DNA of 64,000 nt from JAAYZB01 sp937958685. Lineage in GTDB: Bacteria > Bacillota_I > Bacilli_A > Izemoplasmatales > Hujiaoplasmataceae. This document shows, one piece after another, positions 42,922-50,899 of this stretch. The first letter of the stretch is position 1. Every line of letters begins with the position of its first letter. The notes under the pieces were generated by a model that ran no database searches, was not told where the DNA came from, and saw nothing but the letters and a program-made list of their open reading frames with translations. Both the position numbers and the translations under genes were made by a program. The stretch is from the NCBI GenBank assembly GCA_036824265.1, contig DAITAL010000001.1:1-64000 (forward strand). Direction: 5' to 3'.

Positions 42922-43647
42922 TCATCGCCTTTCCTTCAGATAGATGTTCATAAAAGTCGGATCCGGATTGCGGAAAAGCAGGCCTTTGTCACAATCCATC
43001 AATACCCGGTCATCGTTGTCAAGAAGCTTTCCGGCCTCTTGGATCACCAGGGCGGGGACATCCTTGCACCGGATGATCAAACAGGAATGCTCATTGTAGG
43101 CGCCGTTTTCGGCAATCAGGCCGGCAACATGCTTTTTGCTGCAATTGAACAGCACGCTCGGCCTAAGTCTATCGAGCACAAGAATGCGTGGCTCAAAAAA
43201 ATCATAACTTTCCTCATAGTCGTCTCCACGCAGCGCAGCCAGCACTCTGCCGATCGCATCTTCGATGTCGATGATGCGGTTTTTCATGTAGTCATTGGTC
43301 ATTTCGCTGAATTGACGGATGATATTTTGCGATGCCGTATGGTAAGCCGTATAAGCCGACATGTTGTGGTTTTTAATCAGTTCGAGCGCCTGATTAATCA
43401 ACAACGGGTCTTTGACCATCAGCGAGTGGGCTTCGTAGATCGACGCCACCGCCTGACTGCAGCCGCTCACCGCGGCTTTCGCCTGTTGTTCCAGACGCAG
43501 CGCGCTCTTGTGGATGGCGTCTTCCAACAACCGGATTTGATTGTCATCCGCCTTGCGAGGCGGCACCGGGGCTGTTTTGGCACTCACCACGCGGACTTTG
43601 CCATAGGCCAGTCCCTGATTGATCGCCATGCCTTGATATGAAGTCAA
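42922..43647 (-). CDS. stand-alone PTS enzyme I N-terminal (phospho-His) domain protein
   Basis: The 241 residues match only the N-terminal half of PTS enzyme I. They include the HPr-binding helical part (IYEAHSLMVKDPLLINQALELIK, 70-92) and the swivelling domain with H187 in NEHSCLIIRCKDVPALV, aligned with the phospho-His of TSHSAIMAR in EI. The PEP-binding barrel (normally the next 300 residues) is absent, and dnaX starts three bases later, so this is not a frameshift. It begins with TTG after AGGAG. It may relay phosphate from another partner or act as a regulator. No HPr or EII gene is nearby. Confidence 0.8.
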   Translation of the reverse strand: MTSYQGMAINQGLAYGKVRVVSAKTAPVPPRKADDNQIRLLEDAIHKSALRLEQQAKAAVSGCSQAVASIYEAHSLMVKDPLLINQALELIKNHNMSAYTAYHTASQNIIRQFSEMTNDYMKNRIIDIEDAIGRVLAALRGDDYEESYDFFEPRILVLDRLRPSVLFNCSKKHVAGLIAENGAYNEHSCLIIRCKDVPALVIQEAGKLLDNDDRVLMDCDKGLLFRNPDPTFMNIYLKERR

Positions 43648-43670
43648 ATCCGACCACTCCTGTCGGTATC

Positions 43671-43676
43671 ATTATA
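43671..43676 (-). promoter_or_regulatory. -10 box upstream of the EI-like gene
   Basis: TATAAT on the minus strand lies about 24 bases before the TTG start at 43647. It probably also drives dnaX, ybaB and recR. Confidence 0.45.
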
Positions 43677-43710
43677 TCTCATTTTGGCGGATATTGATAC
43701 AAACGCCCGG

Positions 43711-44193
43711 TTATTTGTCCGTCGATTCCCGGATTTCCCTCACGTGGGCGACGACGAAATCCATCGCTCTTGCCTCCAGGGTCTGCGGTCGGAATTTCTT
43801 CTCAAGTTTATCGAGATTCCAGGTCTCGTTTTCGCCGTTTTTTGCGATTTGATAGGCGATTTTCAATGCCGCCTGAAATCTTTGATCCTGTTGCAGTTTT
43901 CGGTAGTCTTCAAGAATAAACACCCGTGAATCACGCATCTTGCGACTGACTTCCCGCAGAAAATCGCCTTCGTAATCCGTCTTCTTCCTTCTTTTGGCGA
44001 GTTTTTCCAGCAAGACGTCTCCCGCCCAGTAAATCCCCGTGAAAACTATCGGTACGAAGAAAAGGCTTGTCAATTCACCGATCTCAGCTCTATCGGTCAG
44101 AATCATGTACAGCGAATAGGCGACGACGATGACCGTCGACAGCAGGAAGATGAACAGGTAGTACTTAAATGGTTTCTTATGGTCTTTCACGGT
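43711..44193 (-). CDS. small membrane protein with two helices, unknown
   Basis: The 160 residues start with two membrane helices (about 10-30 and 40-60) and continue as a basic, soluble helical part (FLREVSRKMRDSRVFILEDYRKLQQDQRF). No family recognised. The GTG at 44193 after GGGTGAT is chosen because the open frame upstream is antisense to mnmE and lacks membrane character. It is divergent from mnmE, and its -10 is at 44210-44215. Confidence 0.6.
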   Translation of the reverse strand, partial: TVKDHKKPFKYYLFIFLLSTVIVVAYSLYMILTDRAEIGELTSLFFVPIVFTGIYWAGDVLLEKLAKRRKKTDYEGDFLREVSRKMRDSRVFILEDYRKLQQDQRFQAALKIAYQIAKNGENETWNLDKLEKKFRPQTLEARAMDFVVAHVREIRESTDK

Positions 44194-44209
44194 ATCACCC
44201 AAAAGTATT

Positions 44210-44215
44210 ATACAA
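44210..44215 (-). promoter_or_regulatory. -10 box of the two-helix membrane protein
   Basis: TATAAT on the minus strand, 16 bases upstream of the GTG start and back-to-back with the mnmE promoter. Confidence 0.4.
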
Positions 44216-44231
44216 TATAACCAGCCAAATA

Positions 44232-44240
44232 TGGTAAAAT
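44232..44240 (+). promoter_or_regulatory. mnmE extended -10 promoter
   Basis: TGGTAAAAT lies 16 bases before the chosen mnmE start at 44257. Confidence 0.5.
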
Positions 44241-44256
44241 TAATGTGGTGATCGCT

Positions 44257-45606
44257 ATGATATTTGACACAATCGTCGGCAAGGCGACGGCTTCCGGGCC
44301 GGCAGCGCTGAACATCATCCGCGCTTCCGGAGATGACGCCGTCGCCTATGTAAACAACATCTTCCGGGGCTCCAATCTGGAAAAAGCCGCAAGCCATACC
44401 GTAACCTATGGCCGCATTGTCGTCGATGACGAAGTCCTCGATGAGGTCATGGTCTCCGTGTTCCGGAAACCACATTCTTTCACATGCGAGGACGTTGTCG
44501 AAATCACCTGCCATGGCGGCGATTTCGTCGCGAGCGAAATCATCAGGGCGATTCTTGGCCAAGGAGCCAGAATGGCGCACCCAGGCGAGTTTACCCGCCG
44601 GGCGTACCTGAATGGCAGGATCGACCTCACAGAGGCTGAAAGTATCATGGACGTCATTTCCGCGAAAACCAAAACGCAGTTGACTCTTGCCCAAAGCGCT
44701 TTGCGAGGCGATGTCAAAAGGAAAGTCCAAGATCTGCAAAAGCGGATTCTGAATCTGATTGCGGAAATCGAGGTCAACATCGATTATCCGGAATATGACG
44801 ACGCCATCAAGATCACCACCGATATCTTGGAACCCAGAATCAACGATCTGTTGGCCGAGATCCGCCAGATCGTTGCCAAGGCCTCGACTGGAAGGATCAT
44901 CCGCGACGGGATCAAGGCCGTCATCATCGGTAAACCCAATGTCGGTAAGTCTTCGCTGCTCAACTCCCTGGCAAAGGAAGATCGGGCGATCGTCACGGAA
45001 GTTTCTGGCACCACCCGCGATCTGATCGAAGTGGAATTGAATCTTGATGGGTTGTTGGTAAGACTTGTCGATACAGCCGGCATTCGGGATACCTATGACA
45101 CAGTCGAAAAGATCGGCATCGAACGGGCTAAAAAAGCTTTGGGAGACAGCGACCTCGTATTGTTGGTCCTTGATCAGAGCGATGTCTTGACGGAACAGGA
45201 TCACAAACTGCTCGATCTCACCAAAGATCGGAAAAGAATCATCGTCGGCAACAAGATCGATCTCGGCAAAAAGGCCGAATTCGAGACCGAGAACATCGTC
45301 AACATCTCCGCCAAGAACAACATCGGCATCGATGAACTGGCGGCGGCGGTCAAAGCCTTGTTCGTTGCCGGAAATTGTCCGCTGGGGGAGAACGCGTTAT
45401 TCGCCAACATCAGGCATGTCGCCAAATTGGAGGAAACCCTCACAGCCTTGGTTGCGGCCGAGACCGCAACCGCGGCAAACATGCCGGTCGACATGATTGC
45501 GATCGATCTGTATGCGGCCTGGCGTCATCTCGGCGAGATCACCGGGGAAAGTTCAGGCGAGACCCTGTTGGATGAATTGTTCTCGCGTTTCTGTCTCGGC
45601 AAATAA
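44257..45606 (+). CDS. mnmE: tRNA uridine-5-carboxymethylaminomethyl modification GTPase
   Basis: With MnmG it modifies U34 of several tRNAs. The 449 residues comprise the folate-binding N-terminal domain, a helical part and an inserted G domain with GKPNVGKS (225-232), GTTRD, DTAG and NKID, ending in the conserved C446 of the CxGK tail (FCLGK). The ATG at 44257 (MIFDTIVGKATA) matches family starts; the frame is open to a GTG four codons earlier. The stop codon abuts a parS-like site. In many bacteria mnmE lies near the replication origin. Confidence 0.96.
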   Translation: MIFDTIVGKATASGPAALNIIRASGDDAVAYVNNIFRGSNLEKAASHTVTYGRIVVDDEVLDEVMVSVFRKPHSFTCEDVVEITCHGGDFVASEIIRAILGQGARMAHPGEFTRRAYLNGRIDLTEAESIMDVISAKTKTQLTLAQSALRGDVKRKVQDLQKRILNLIAEIEVNIDYPEYDDAIKITTDILEPRINDLLAEIRQIVAKASTGRIIRDGIKAVIIGKPNVGKSSLLNSLAKEDRAIVTEVSGTTRDLIEVELNLDGLLVRLVDTAGIRDTYDTVEKIGIERAKKALGDSDLVLLVLDQSDVLTEQDHKLLDLTKDRKRIIVGNKIDLGKKAEFETENIVNISAKNNIGIDELAAAVKALFVAGNCPLGENALFANIRHVAKLEETLTALVAAETATAANMPVDMIAIDLYAAWRHLGEITGESSGETLLDELFSRFCLGK

Positions 45607-45622
45607 TGTTTCACGTGAAACC
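45607..45622. promoter_or_regulatory. parS-like centromere site
   Basis: TGTTTCACGTGAAACC matches the bacterial parS consensus TGTTNCACGTGAAACA except in the last base. It begins at the base after the mnmE stop codon. ParB/Spo0J binds such sites near oriC to partition the chromosome. Neither parA nor parB lies in this window. The other CACGTG hexamers I saw here lack the flanking parS bases. Confidence 0.75.
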
Positions 45623-45630
45623 TTGATAAC

Positions 45631-45677
45631 AAAAAGCGCAATTTCGGCCGGTTGGTGTGGATTGCGCTTTGTTATTT
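45631..45677. terminator. bidirectional terminator between mnmE and the TtcA-like gene
   Basis: A ten-base stem, AAAGCGCAAT with ATTGCGCTTT, around an 18-base loop, followed by T-rich sequence on both strands. Confidence 0.85.
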
Positions 45678-46492
45678 TAATAGCCATCAAGGAAACTGTG
45701 CCTTCCTGTATCATCACGGTAGCCGAGAACGCTTGCCAAATTCACGTTTTCCGCGGCGCGAAAGATGTTGATGTCGATGTTCTTGTATGTCTTTCTGAGC
45801 GAATCGATCAGATTTTTGATTTCCCGCCGCTTGGAGTCGAGTTGACTGGCGGCGACGGGACATCCGCAGTCGATCACGTGCAGTTGGTGGTGCCGAGCGA
45901 AACGGATGGTGTCTTTTTCCTTGATCAGATACATCGGTCTGATCAATTCCATGCCGTCGAAGTTCTCGGCTTTCGCTTTCGGAAGCATCGTTTTGAAACA
46001 ACCGGCATAGAAGATGTTGAGCAGGGTCGTTTCGATGACATCGTCGAAATGGTGCCCCAAGGCAAGTTTGTTGCATCCAAGCTCCTTGGCTTTGCTGTAC
46101 AAAAACCCGCGTCTCATTCTGGCGCATAGATAGCATGGAGATTCGGGGGCCATGGAAGTAGCGGCCGCAAACAGGTTCGCCGGAAAGATATTGATCGGTA
46201 TATTCAGTTTTTCACAATTTTCTCGATGTCTTGCTAGCAATTCGTCTGGGTAACCGGGATCAAGTGTCAGATATTGGAGTTCAAACCGGCGCGATCCGTA
46301 CTTCCGGTATGTCTCCAAAAGTTTTGCCAGAAGCAGCGAGTCCTTCCCGCCGCTGACGGCCACCGCGATTCTATCGTCATCCTCAATCAGCCGGTAATCG
46401 TCGACGGCCTTGACAAGTTTGGCGAAAATCGGCCCTTTGAAGGTTTTCATCAGGCTTCTTTCCGCGATTTGACCGGAATCGAAGTCGCGCAT
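45677..46492 (-). CDS. ttcA: TtcA-family tRNA 2-thiolation protein
   Basis: TtcA-type enzymes thiolate tRNA (2-thiocytidine at position 32) with ATP and an iron-sulfur cluster. The 271 residues contain the ATP-pyrophosphatase loop SGGKDS (47-52), the CYLC cysteine pair (C120, C123), the HHFDDVIETTLLN segment and a third cysteine site in DCGCP. The ATG at 46492 follows GGTGG. A role in C32 or a related position is inferred from the family. Convergent with mnmE. Confidence 0.85.
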   Translation of the reverse strand: MRDFDSGQIAERSLMKTFKGPIFAKLVKAVDDYRLIEDDDRIAVAVSGGKDSLLLAKLLETYRKYGSRRFELQYLTLDPGYPDELLARHRENCEKLNIPINIFPANLFAAATSMAPESPCYLCARMRRGFLYSKAKELGCNKLALGHHFDDVIETTLLNIFYAGCFKTMLPKAKAENFDGMELIRPMYLIKEKDTIRFARHHQLHVIDCGCPVAASQLDSKRREIKNLIDSLRKTYKNIDINIFRAAENVNLASVLGYRDDTGRHSFLDGY

Positions 46493-46508
46493 ATGCCCCA
46501 CCACCAAT

Positions 46509-46523
46509 ATTATAATTATACTA
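46509..46523 (-). promoter_or_regulatory. -10 region of the TtcA-like gene
   Basis: Two overlapping TATAAT boxes on the minus strand (46509-46514 and 46515-46520), preceded by TAG. One of them should start the transcript about 10-16 bases before the ATG. Confidence 0.4.
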
Positions 46524-46587
46524 TGAAGAACCGCCTAAGTAAACATTGCAGGCAATCAAAGTAATTCTAAATAATTTTAAATAATCA

Positions 46588-46616
46588 TTGAATTATTAAA
46601 AGAGACGTGATATAAT
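46588..46616 (+). promoter_or_regulatory. promoter of the SPFH/NfeD unit
   Basis: TTGAAT, 17 bases, TATAAT, with TGA directly before the -10. It is one of the clearest promoters in the window and lies 44 bases before the first gene. Confidence 0.8.
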
Positions 46617-46659
46617 TGTTAATAGAAGGGAATCAGTTTATAATGGAGGTTGATGTATA

Positions 46660-47040
46660 ATGAATTTCACCTGGGTATCAAAAAAACCTCTGGACGAGAT
46701 CGCCACTCTGTATGAGGCCAACATCACGTTGAACAAGTCGGCGACTTCCTATTTTGAGAATGCTTACGTGGTGTTGCTCGGACTAGATCGCGACAACAAG
46801 GTCATCGCCATCAAGCCGATCACCAAAGAGGAGATCAAACTCGGGTACGTGCCGGAGGCCCAACAACACAACATAACCGTCAAGTCCAGTTACTCCCGAA
46901 TCTGCAACAAACTCTTTCTCAAGGATGTGGCCGCTTTGATGAAGTTGGAGTTTGGCAACAACCAGTCCTATAAATTCAGGGCTTCCTGGAATGATAAAGA
47001 AAAGGCCTTGATCATTGATTTGAAGAATAGTGAGGTGTGA
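46660..47040 (+). CDS. uncharacterised protein at the head of the SPFH/NfeD unit
   Basis: Function unknown. The 126 residues contain no membrane helix or signal. The first part (ITLNKSATSYFENAYVVLLG) and the later DRDNKVIAIKP recall small AbrB-like DNA-binding folds, followed by a region ending YKFRASWNDKEKALIIDL. That resemblance is weak and by eye only. GGAGG stands 11 bases before the ATG. It overlaps the start region of the NfeD gene and is driven by the strong promoter at 46588-46616. It could be a regulator of the operon or a cytosolic partner. Confidence 0.6.
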   Translation: MNFTWVSKKPLDEIATLYEANITLNKSATSYFENAYVVLLGLDRDNKVIAIKPITKEEIKLGYVPEAQQHNITVKSSYSRICNKLFLKDVAALMKLEFGNNQSYKFRASWNDKEKALIIDLKNSEV

Positions 47041-47045
47041 TGGAG

Positions 47046-47495
47046 ATGTTTCTTGCAATTGAAACCGGGACTCTAATGATCCTGGTTTGGTTCGCGGTCA
47101 TCATTCTTGCCGGCGTCATCGAAGCTTCAACGATGGATTTGTCGAGCATCTGGTTTTCGGCGGGCGCGTTCGTCTCTTTGATTCTGGCAATCTTCTGGCC
47201 TGAGCTGTATGTGCTCCAAATCATCGTCTTTCTGGTTGTTTCCGTGCTTTTGCTGCTCGGCTTGCGTCCGGTGTTTCGCAACTATATCCGCAAGAATGAG
47301 ATCAAAACCAACGCTGACAAACTTGTAGGCAAAACCGCCATCTGTTCCAAAAGAATCCCCGACGGCGAACGCGGCGAGGTCAAGATCGACGGCAAGATCT
47401 GGACAGCCATTGCCAATGAAGCGATTGAAGTCGAAGACCGTGTCGAGGTTCTTGGCATCGACGGCGTCAAATTGGTGGTCAAGAAAAAACAATGA
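47046..47495 (+). CDS. NfeD-like membrane protein
   Basis: The 149 residues have three membrane helices (about 8-25, 35-55, 60-75) followed by a small soluble OB-fold (KLVGKTAICSKRIP... GEVKIDGKIWTA), the short form of NfeD. NfeD proteins partner SPFH/stomatin proteins in membrane microdomains, and the SPFH gene is two genes downstream. GAGGTG lies eight bases before the ATG at 47046. The start overlaps the end region of the unknown gene upstream, and the stop overlaps the RDD gene start by four bases. Confidence 0.85.
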   Translation: MFLAIETGTLMILVWFAVIILAGVIEASTMDLSSIWFSAGAFVSLILAIFWPELYVLQIIVFLVVSVLLLLGLRPVFRNYIRKNEIKTNADKLVGKTAICSKRIPDGERGEVKIDGKIWTAIANEAIEVEDRVEVLGIDGVKLVVKKKQ

Positions 47496-48160
47496 ATGCG
47501 GGTTTCCTAAAACGGGCCTTTTCCTCTTTGACCGACATCATCATCGTCATGATGGTCGTCTACCTGACGTTCCTGATCTTCGGCCGGACGATCCTTCGCA
47601 ATCAAGTCGAGCATTTTGACGACATTTACTCCGCCTATCAGGAGATCCTGGAAGCTTACAACGCCGACCTCACCGTTTTAGGGGAGGAATACTCGGCGGC
47701 GGTCACGCTCGCCGGCGACAATGACGAACTCAAAGCTTTGGCACAACTCAATTACCAACAGAAAATGCAGATTTTGGAAATGCAGAACACAATCGATGTT
47801 GAACCGTTCAATCGTGAGTTGTCGAAATACTTTCTTTCGATTGTCTACTATTTCGCCCTTGGCTTTCTGGTGTTGACCACCATCTATGTTCTTGCGGTCG
47901 GCGGAAAGACGCTCGGGAGAAGGATCATGCAAATCAAGTTGGATGGTCCTGTGCATTCGGTCAGCGTGTTCTTCCACGATGTCGTCTTCAAATATTTCTT
48001 CATCATCATCGTCTTCGTTATCAGCATCTACGGTGGCGTCGTGCTGCTCTTGCTGTCCGTCGTCATCGACCTGCTTCTGATTTCGTTCACCCGTAGAAAG
48101 GCCACGCTTCGCGATATCCTGCTAAAGATGAATGTTGTCAAAGCCGGGTATGGATATTAA
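47492..48160 (+). CDS. RDD-family membrane protein
   Basis: A 222-residue protein with about three or four membrane helices (N-terminal about 13-33, a pair in the middle and one near 170-195). It carries the RDD signature GKTLGRRIMQIKLDG (about 138-152). A hydrophilic helical stretch (about 36-110) is inserted after the first helix. RDD proteins are poorly understood; some have sodium/proton antiport activity. It overlaps the NfeD gene by four bases (ATGA), so they are coupled. It lies between the NfeD and SPFH genes, which suggests a joint membrane function. Confidence 0.75.
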   Translation: MNAGFLKRAFSSLTDIIIVMMVVYLTFLIFGRTILRNQVEHFDDIYSAYQEILEAYNADLTVLGEEYSAAVTLAGDNDELKALAQLNYQQKMQILEMQNTIDVEPFNRELSKYFLSIVYYFALGFLVLTTIYVLAVGGKTLGRRIMQIKLDGPVHSVSVFFHDVVFKYFFIIIVFVISIYGGVVLLLLSVVIDLLLISFTRRKATLRDILLKMNVVKAGYGY

Positions 48161-48203
48161 TGTCATCACCAATAAAATTGATATAGAATAAGGAGGATTC
48201 ATC

Positions 48204-49163
48204 ATGTTCAAACCAATGTTTCTCGATGTAAACATCACCGGCCTCGTCATCCTGATCATCGTCATCGTCATCGTTTTGATTTATGTCGGCACAAGGATCA
48301 AGATCGTTCCCCAAGCCACACAATATGTAATCGAACGGTTCGGCAGCTATTATGCCACCTGGAATGCCGGCTTGCACTTTCTCGTTCCTTTCATCGACAG
48401 GATCAAGCGAACCTACAATGCGCGCGGACAGGTCACCGACCACATCATCCTCAAGGAGCAAGTCCTGGACTTTCCGCCCCAGGCGGTCATCACCAAGGAC
48501 AACGTCACGATGCAGATCGACACCGTTGTCTTCATGCAGATCACCGATTCCAAGCAATTCATCTACGGCGCCGAAAACCCCGGCCTCCTGATTGAACACC
48601 TGACCGCGACGACGCTTCGTAACATCATCGGTGAACTCGAACTCGACCAGACGCTCACCAGCCGCGACCTCATCAACGAAAGAATGCGCATCATTCTTGA
48701 TGAAGCCACCGACCCGTGGGGCATCAAGATCAACCGTGTCGAACTGAAGAACATCATTCCGCCGAAGGAAATCCGCGAGGCGATGGAGAAGCAGATGCGC
48801 GCCGAACGTGAACGCCGGGAATCGATCCTGATTGCCGAAGGCAAAAAGGCCGCCAACATTTTGGAGGCCGAAGGCGAGAAAGCGGCCGCGATCCTGCGCG
48901 CCGAAGCCAAAAAAGAAGCCGCTATCCGCGAGGCCGAAGGCCAGGCGGAAGCGATCGTCAAGGTCCAACAAGCGACTGCCCGCGGCCTGGAACTGATCAA
49001 GGAAGTCAAGGCCGATCATGCGGTCTTGACGATCGAAGCCTACAAGGCGCTCGAAAAAGTCTCCAATGGTCAAGCGACGAAGATCATCATCCCCTCCGAA
49101 CTTCAGGGCGTTGTCGGGATGGCAAGCGGTCTTGTTGAAGCGTTGAAGGATCCCAAGAAATAA
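48204..49163 (+). CDS. SPFH/stomatin-like (QmcA) membrane protein
   Basis: The 319 residues have an N-terminal membrane helix (about 10-30), the SPFH/band 7 domain (about 35-200) and a long coiled coil rich in A, E and K (about 205-270). Such proteins oligomerise into rings and organise membrane domains, often with FtsH and NfeD. AAGGAGG precedes the ATG. It is the last gene of the unit, before a strong terminator. FtsH (5.4 kb) is a plausible partner by family knowledge. Confidence 0.93.
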   Translation: MFKPMFLDVNITGLVILIIVIVIVLIYVGTRIKIVPQATQYVIERFGSYYATWNAGLHFLVPFIDRIKRTYNARGQVTDHIILKEQVLDFPPQAVITKDNVTMQIDTVVFMQITDSKQFIYGAENPGLLIEHLTATTLRNIIGELELDQTLTSRDLINERMRIILDEATDPWGIKINRVELKNIIPPKEIREAMEKQMRAERERRESILIAEGKKAANILEAEGEKAAAILRAEAKKEAAIREAEGQAEAIVKVQQATARGLELIKEVKADHAVLTIEAYKALEKVSNGQATKIIIPSELQGVVGMASGLVEALKDPKK

Positions 49164-49177
49164 GTTTTGACAAGCAT

Positions 49178-49206
49178 AAAAAAACCGGATTGATTTCCGG
49201 TTTTTT
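49178..49206. terminator. bidirectional terminator after the SPFH gene
   Basis: AAAAAAACCGG and CCGGTTTTTT pair around an eight-base loop between the convergent SPFH and phosphatase genes. Confidence 0.93.
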
Positions 49207-49216
49207 CATGCATTGA

Positions 49217-50818
49217 TCATGTCTCCGGGTGTTCCTTCAATATCGTGAACCGTTCCAGAAGCACGATGCTGCTGGGCTCAAGCGTCAGATTTGTGGCTTT
49301 GACAACGGCATAGGATTTGACTTCGATCCCCGTTGGCATCACTGTGATCATCGAGATCACCGGATATTCGCCGGCAAATTTGTAGTTCACAGAAATCCCC
49401 GATGAGCGGGTGGAACCGTAGAATTTGGTGCCGGTCGTGTTTCCGGTGAGATAAGTCGTTCCCAGAACTGATGCATACAGATTGAGGTTTCGGCCCGAAC
49501 CCGATTCCTCGGCCAAGAGGACTTCGCCAAAAGCCGGCGTATCGGCAATATCAAACTCAATGAGTTCCCCATCGGCATATACCGCCCGCGAATACTGGTG
49601 GTCGTGCCCTGCGAGCACCAAGTCGACGCCGTATTCATCAAAGATCGGCGCCAGGCGGTTTCTGACGGAAACGGTGTCATAGGATGAACTGTAGGGTCCG
49701 CGATGCAAGACGATGATCGACCACGGTTTGGCGTTTGCCGCCAAGTCAGCTTTGAGCCAGTTTTCCAAGATCGTGGCATTGACCGTGTCGAAAGCCGGGC
49801 AGGCGGTCGTGCCATCGCAAAACATCTCGGTGTTGATCATGACAAAGTGGGCGTTGCCGTAGTCAAAACTATAGGTTTTACCGTTATCGAAGTTGCCTTG
49901 GCGCAGGTCGTCGGCGAGTTCGGTGAATTCTTCATACGCGGGGCCATTGGTTGGCAAATTCAGATAACCATCGTATTCCATCGCTTGGATGCTGGTTCTG
50001 TTGAAGCCGCTGACATCATGATTGCCGGAAGTCGCCGCCAGCGGTTTGGTGAAGGAATAGACCGATGAATAGCGGAAAAACCAATTCCATTGGCTCCGTA
50101 CGTCGGCGTCGTTGATGATATCGCCGGGAACGACGACGAAATCGTAATTGGTCTTTGCATACTCGAGCACCGAGATGATGTTCGCGGCATAGATGCGATA
50201 GCCGTAATCCCAGGTTTCCTGCGGATCGGGCAAAAACATGAATGTGAATTCCGTGGCTTCCGTCGTCGGTAGCGTGAATTGGTGATAGTCGCTCGCGATC
50301 GAGTTGTCCGCATTGGTAACCCGGTAGCTGTATGTCTCGCCGGGCGTGAGTTGGTCAATGGTAAGGGACCGCAAGTGGACGGTGCGGTTGCCGATGGCGC
50401 GGCTTTTGCTTTCCGCCTCATGGCGGATGTATGTTTGCGTTCCTTCCGCGGCGATTTCGACATAGCCTGCCTCATCGGTTGGAAGTTCGAAATTGAACCC
50501 CATTTTGGTGGTGGGGTCATCGGTGATAAACAGCGCCAGATTGAGGGGGTTGGCGAGCTGCTCGATTGCCAGCGCCAATCCGGTAAGCGTCGTGGTCGGT
50601 TCCTCGGTGTCGCTTGCCGCCAATGTGGTCGGCGCGGTCGTGACTACAGTGGTTGTTGCTGGGATGGTTGTGGCTTGGGTGGTGCCCGTCGTCTGTGTCG
50701 TGATCGGGATCGTGGTGGTGGTTGCGATCGTCGTCCCTGTTGTCGTCGTCGTTTCGGAGCATCCGTAAATTCCGATTATGGCGATCGCGAACAATAGCGA
50801 AATGGCGATTTTTCTCAT
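49217..50818 (-). CDS. metallophosphatase lipoprotein (purple acid phosphatase-like)
   Basis: A 533-residue lipoprotein (GIYGC, C20) with a Thr-rich linker (23-65), a fibronectin-like beta domain (about 95-185) and a calcineurin-like catalytic domain. Metal ligands are visible: D198 (FLPDPQ), D233 (PGD), N266-H267 (GNHD), H372 (LHRGPYSS) and H405/H407 (GHDHQYS). The set is complete for a two-metal phosphoesterase. Substrate is unknown; nucleotides or phosphoesters outside the cell are likely. No clear promoter was found, and it lies downstream of asnS without a recognised terminator. Confidence 0.92.
   Translation of the reverse strand: MRKIAISLLFAIAIIGIYGCSETTTTTGTTIATTTTIPITTQTTGTTQATTIPATTTVVTTAPTTLAASDTEEPTTTLTGLALAIEQLANPLNLALFITDDPTTKMGFNFELPTDEAGYVEIAAEGTQTYIRHEAESKSRAIGNRTVHLRSLTIDQLTPGETYSYRVTNADNSIASDYHQFTLPTTEATEFTFMFLPDPQETWDYGYRIYAANIISVLEYAKTNYDFVVVPGDIINDADVRSQWNWFFRYSSVYSFTKPLAATSGNHDVSGFNRTSIQAMEYDGYLNLPTNGPAYEEFTELADDLRQGNFDNGKTYSFDYGNAHFVMINTEMFCDGTTACPAFDTVNATILENWLKADLAANAKPWSIIVLHRGPYSSSYDTVSVRNRLAPIFDEYGVDLVLAGHDHQYSRAVYADGELIEFDIADTPAFGEVLLAEESGSGRNLNLYASVLGTTYLTGNTTGTKFYGSTRSSGISVNYKFAGEYPVISMITVMPTGIEVKSYAVVKATNLTLEPSSIVLLERFTILKEHPET
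50621..50752 (-). repeat. low-complexity coding repeat (Thr-rich linker)
   Basis: Units encoding TTTTTGTTIATTTT-like runs after the lipid anchor of the phosphatase lipoprotein, similar in kind to the linkers at 32939, 34574 and 36351. Confidence 0.8.
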
Positions 50819-50899
50819 TGGTCCACATCCTTCGTCGTGAATATCTCAATCGATAACAACACAGACACCGTCCCGAAGGCGGTTCGATGTCCGCATTTG

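Noticed and set aside
43711..45204. Full-length reading of the minus-strand frame opposite mnmE
   Set aside because: Only the last 160 codons have gene-like character (ribosome site, two helices); the rest is antisense to mnmE.
50819..50899. Terminator between asnS and the phosphatase gene
   Set aside because: CCG/CGG pairs around CCTTCGGGA are too short and no T-run follows.
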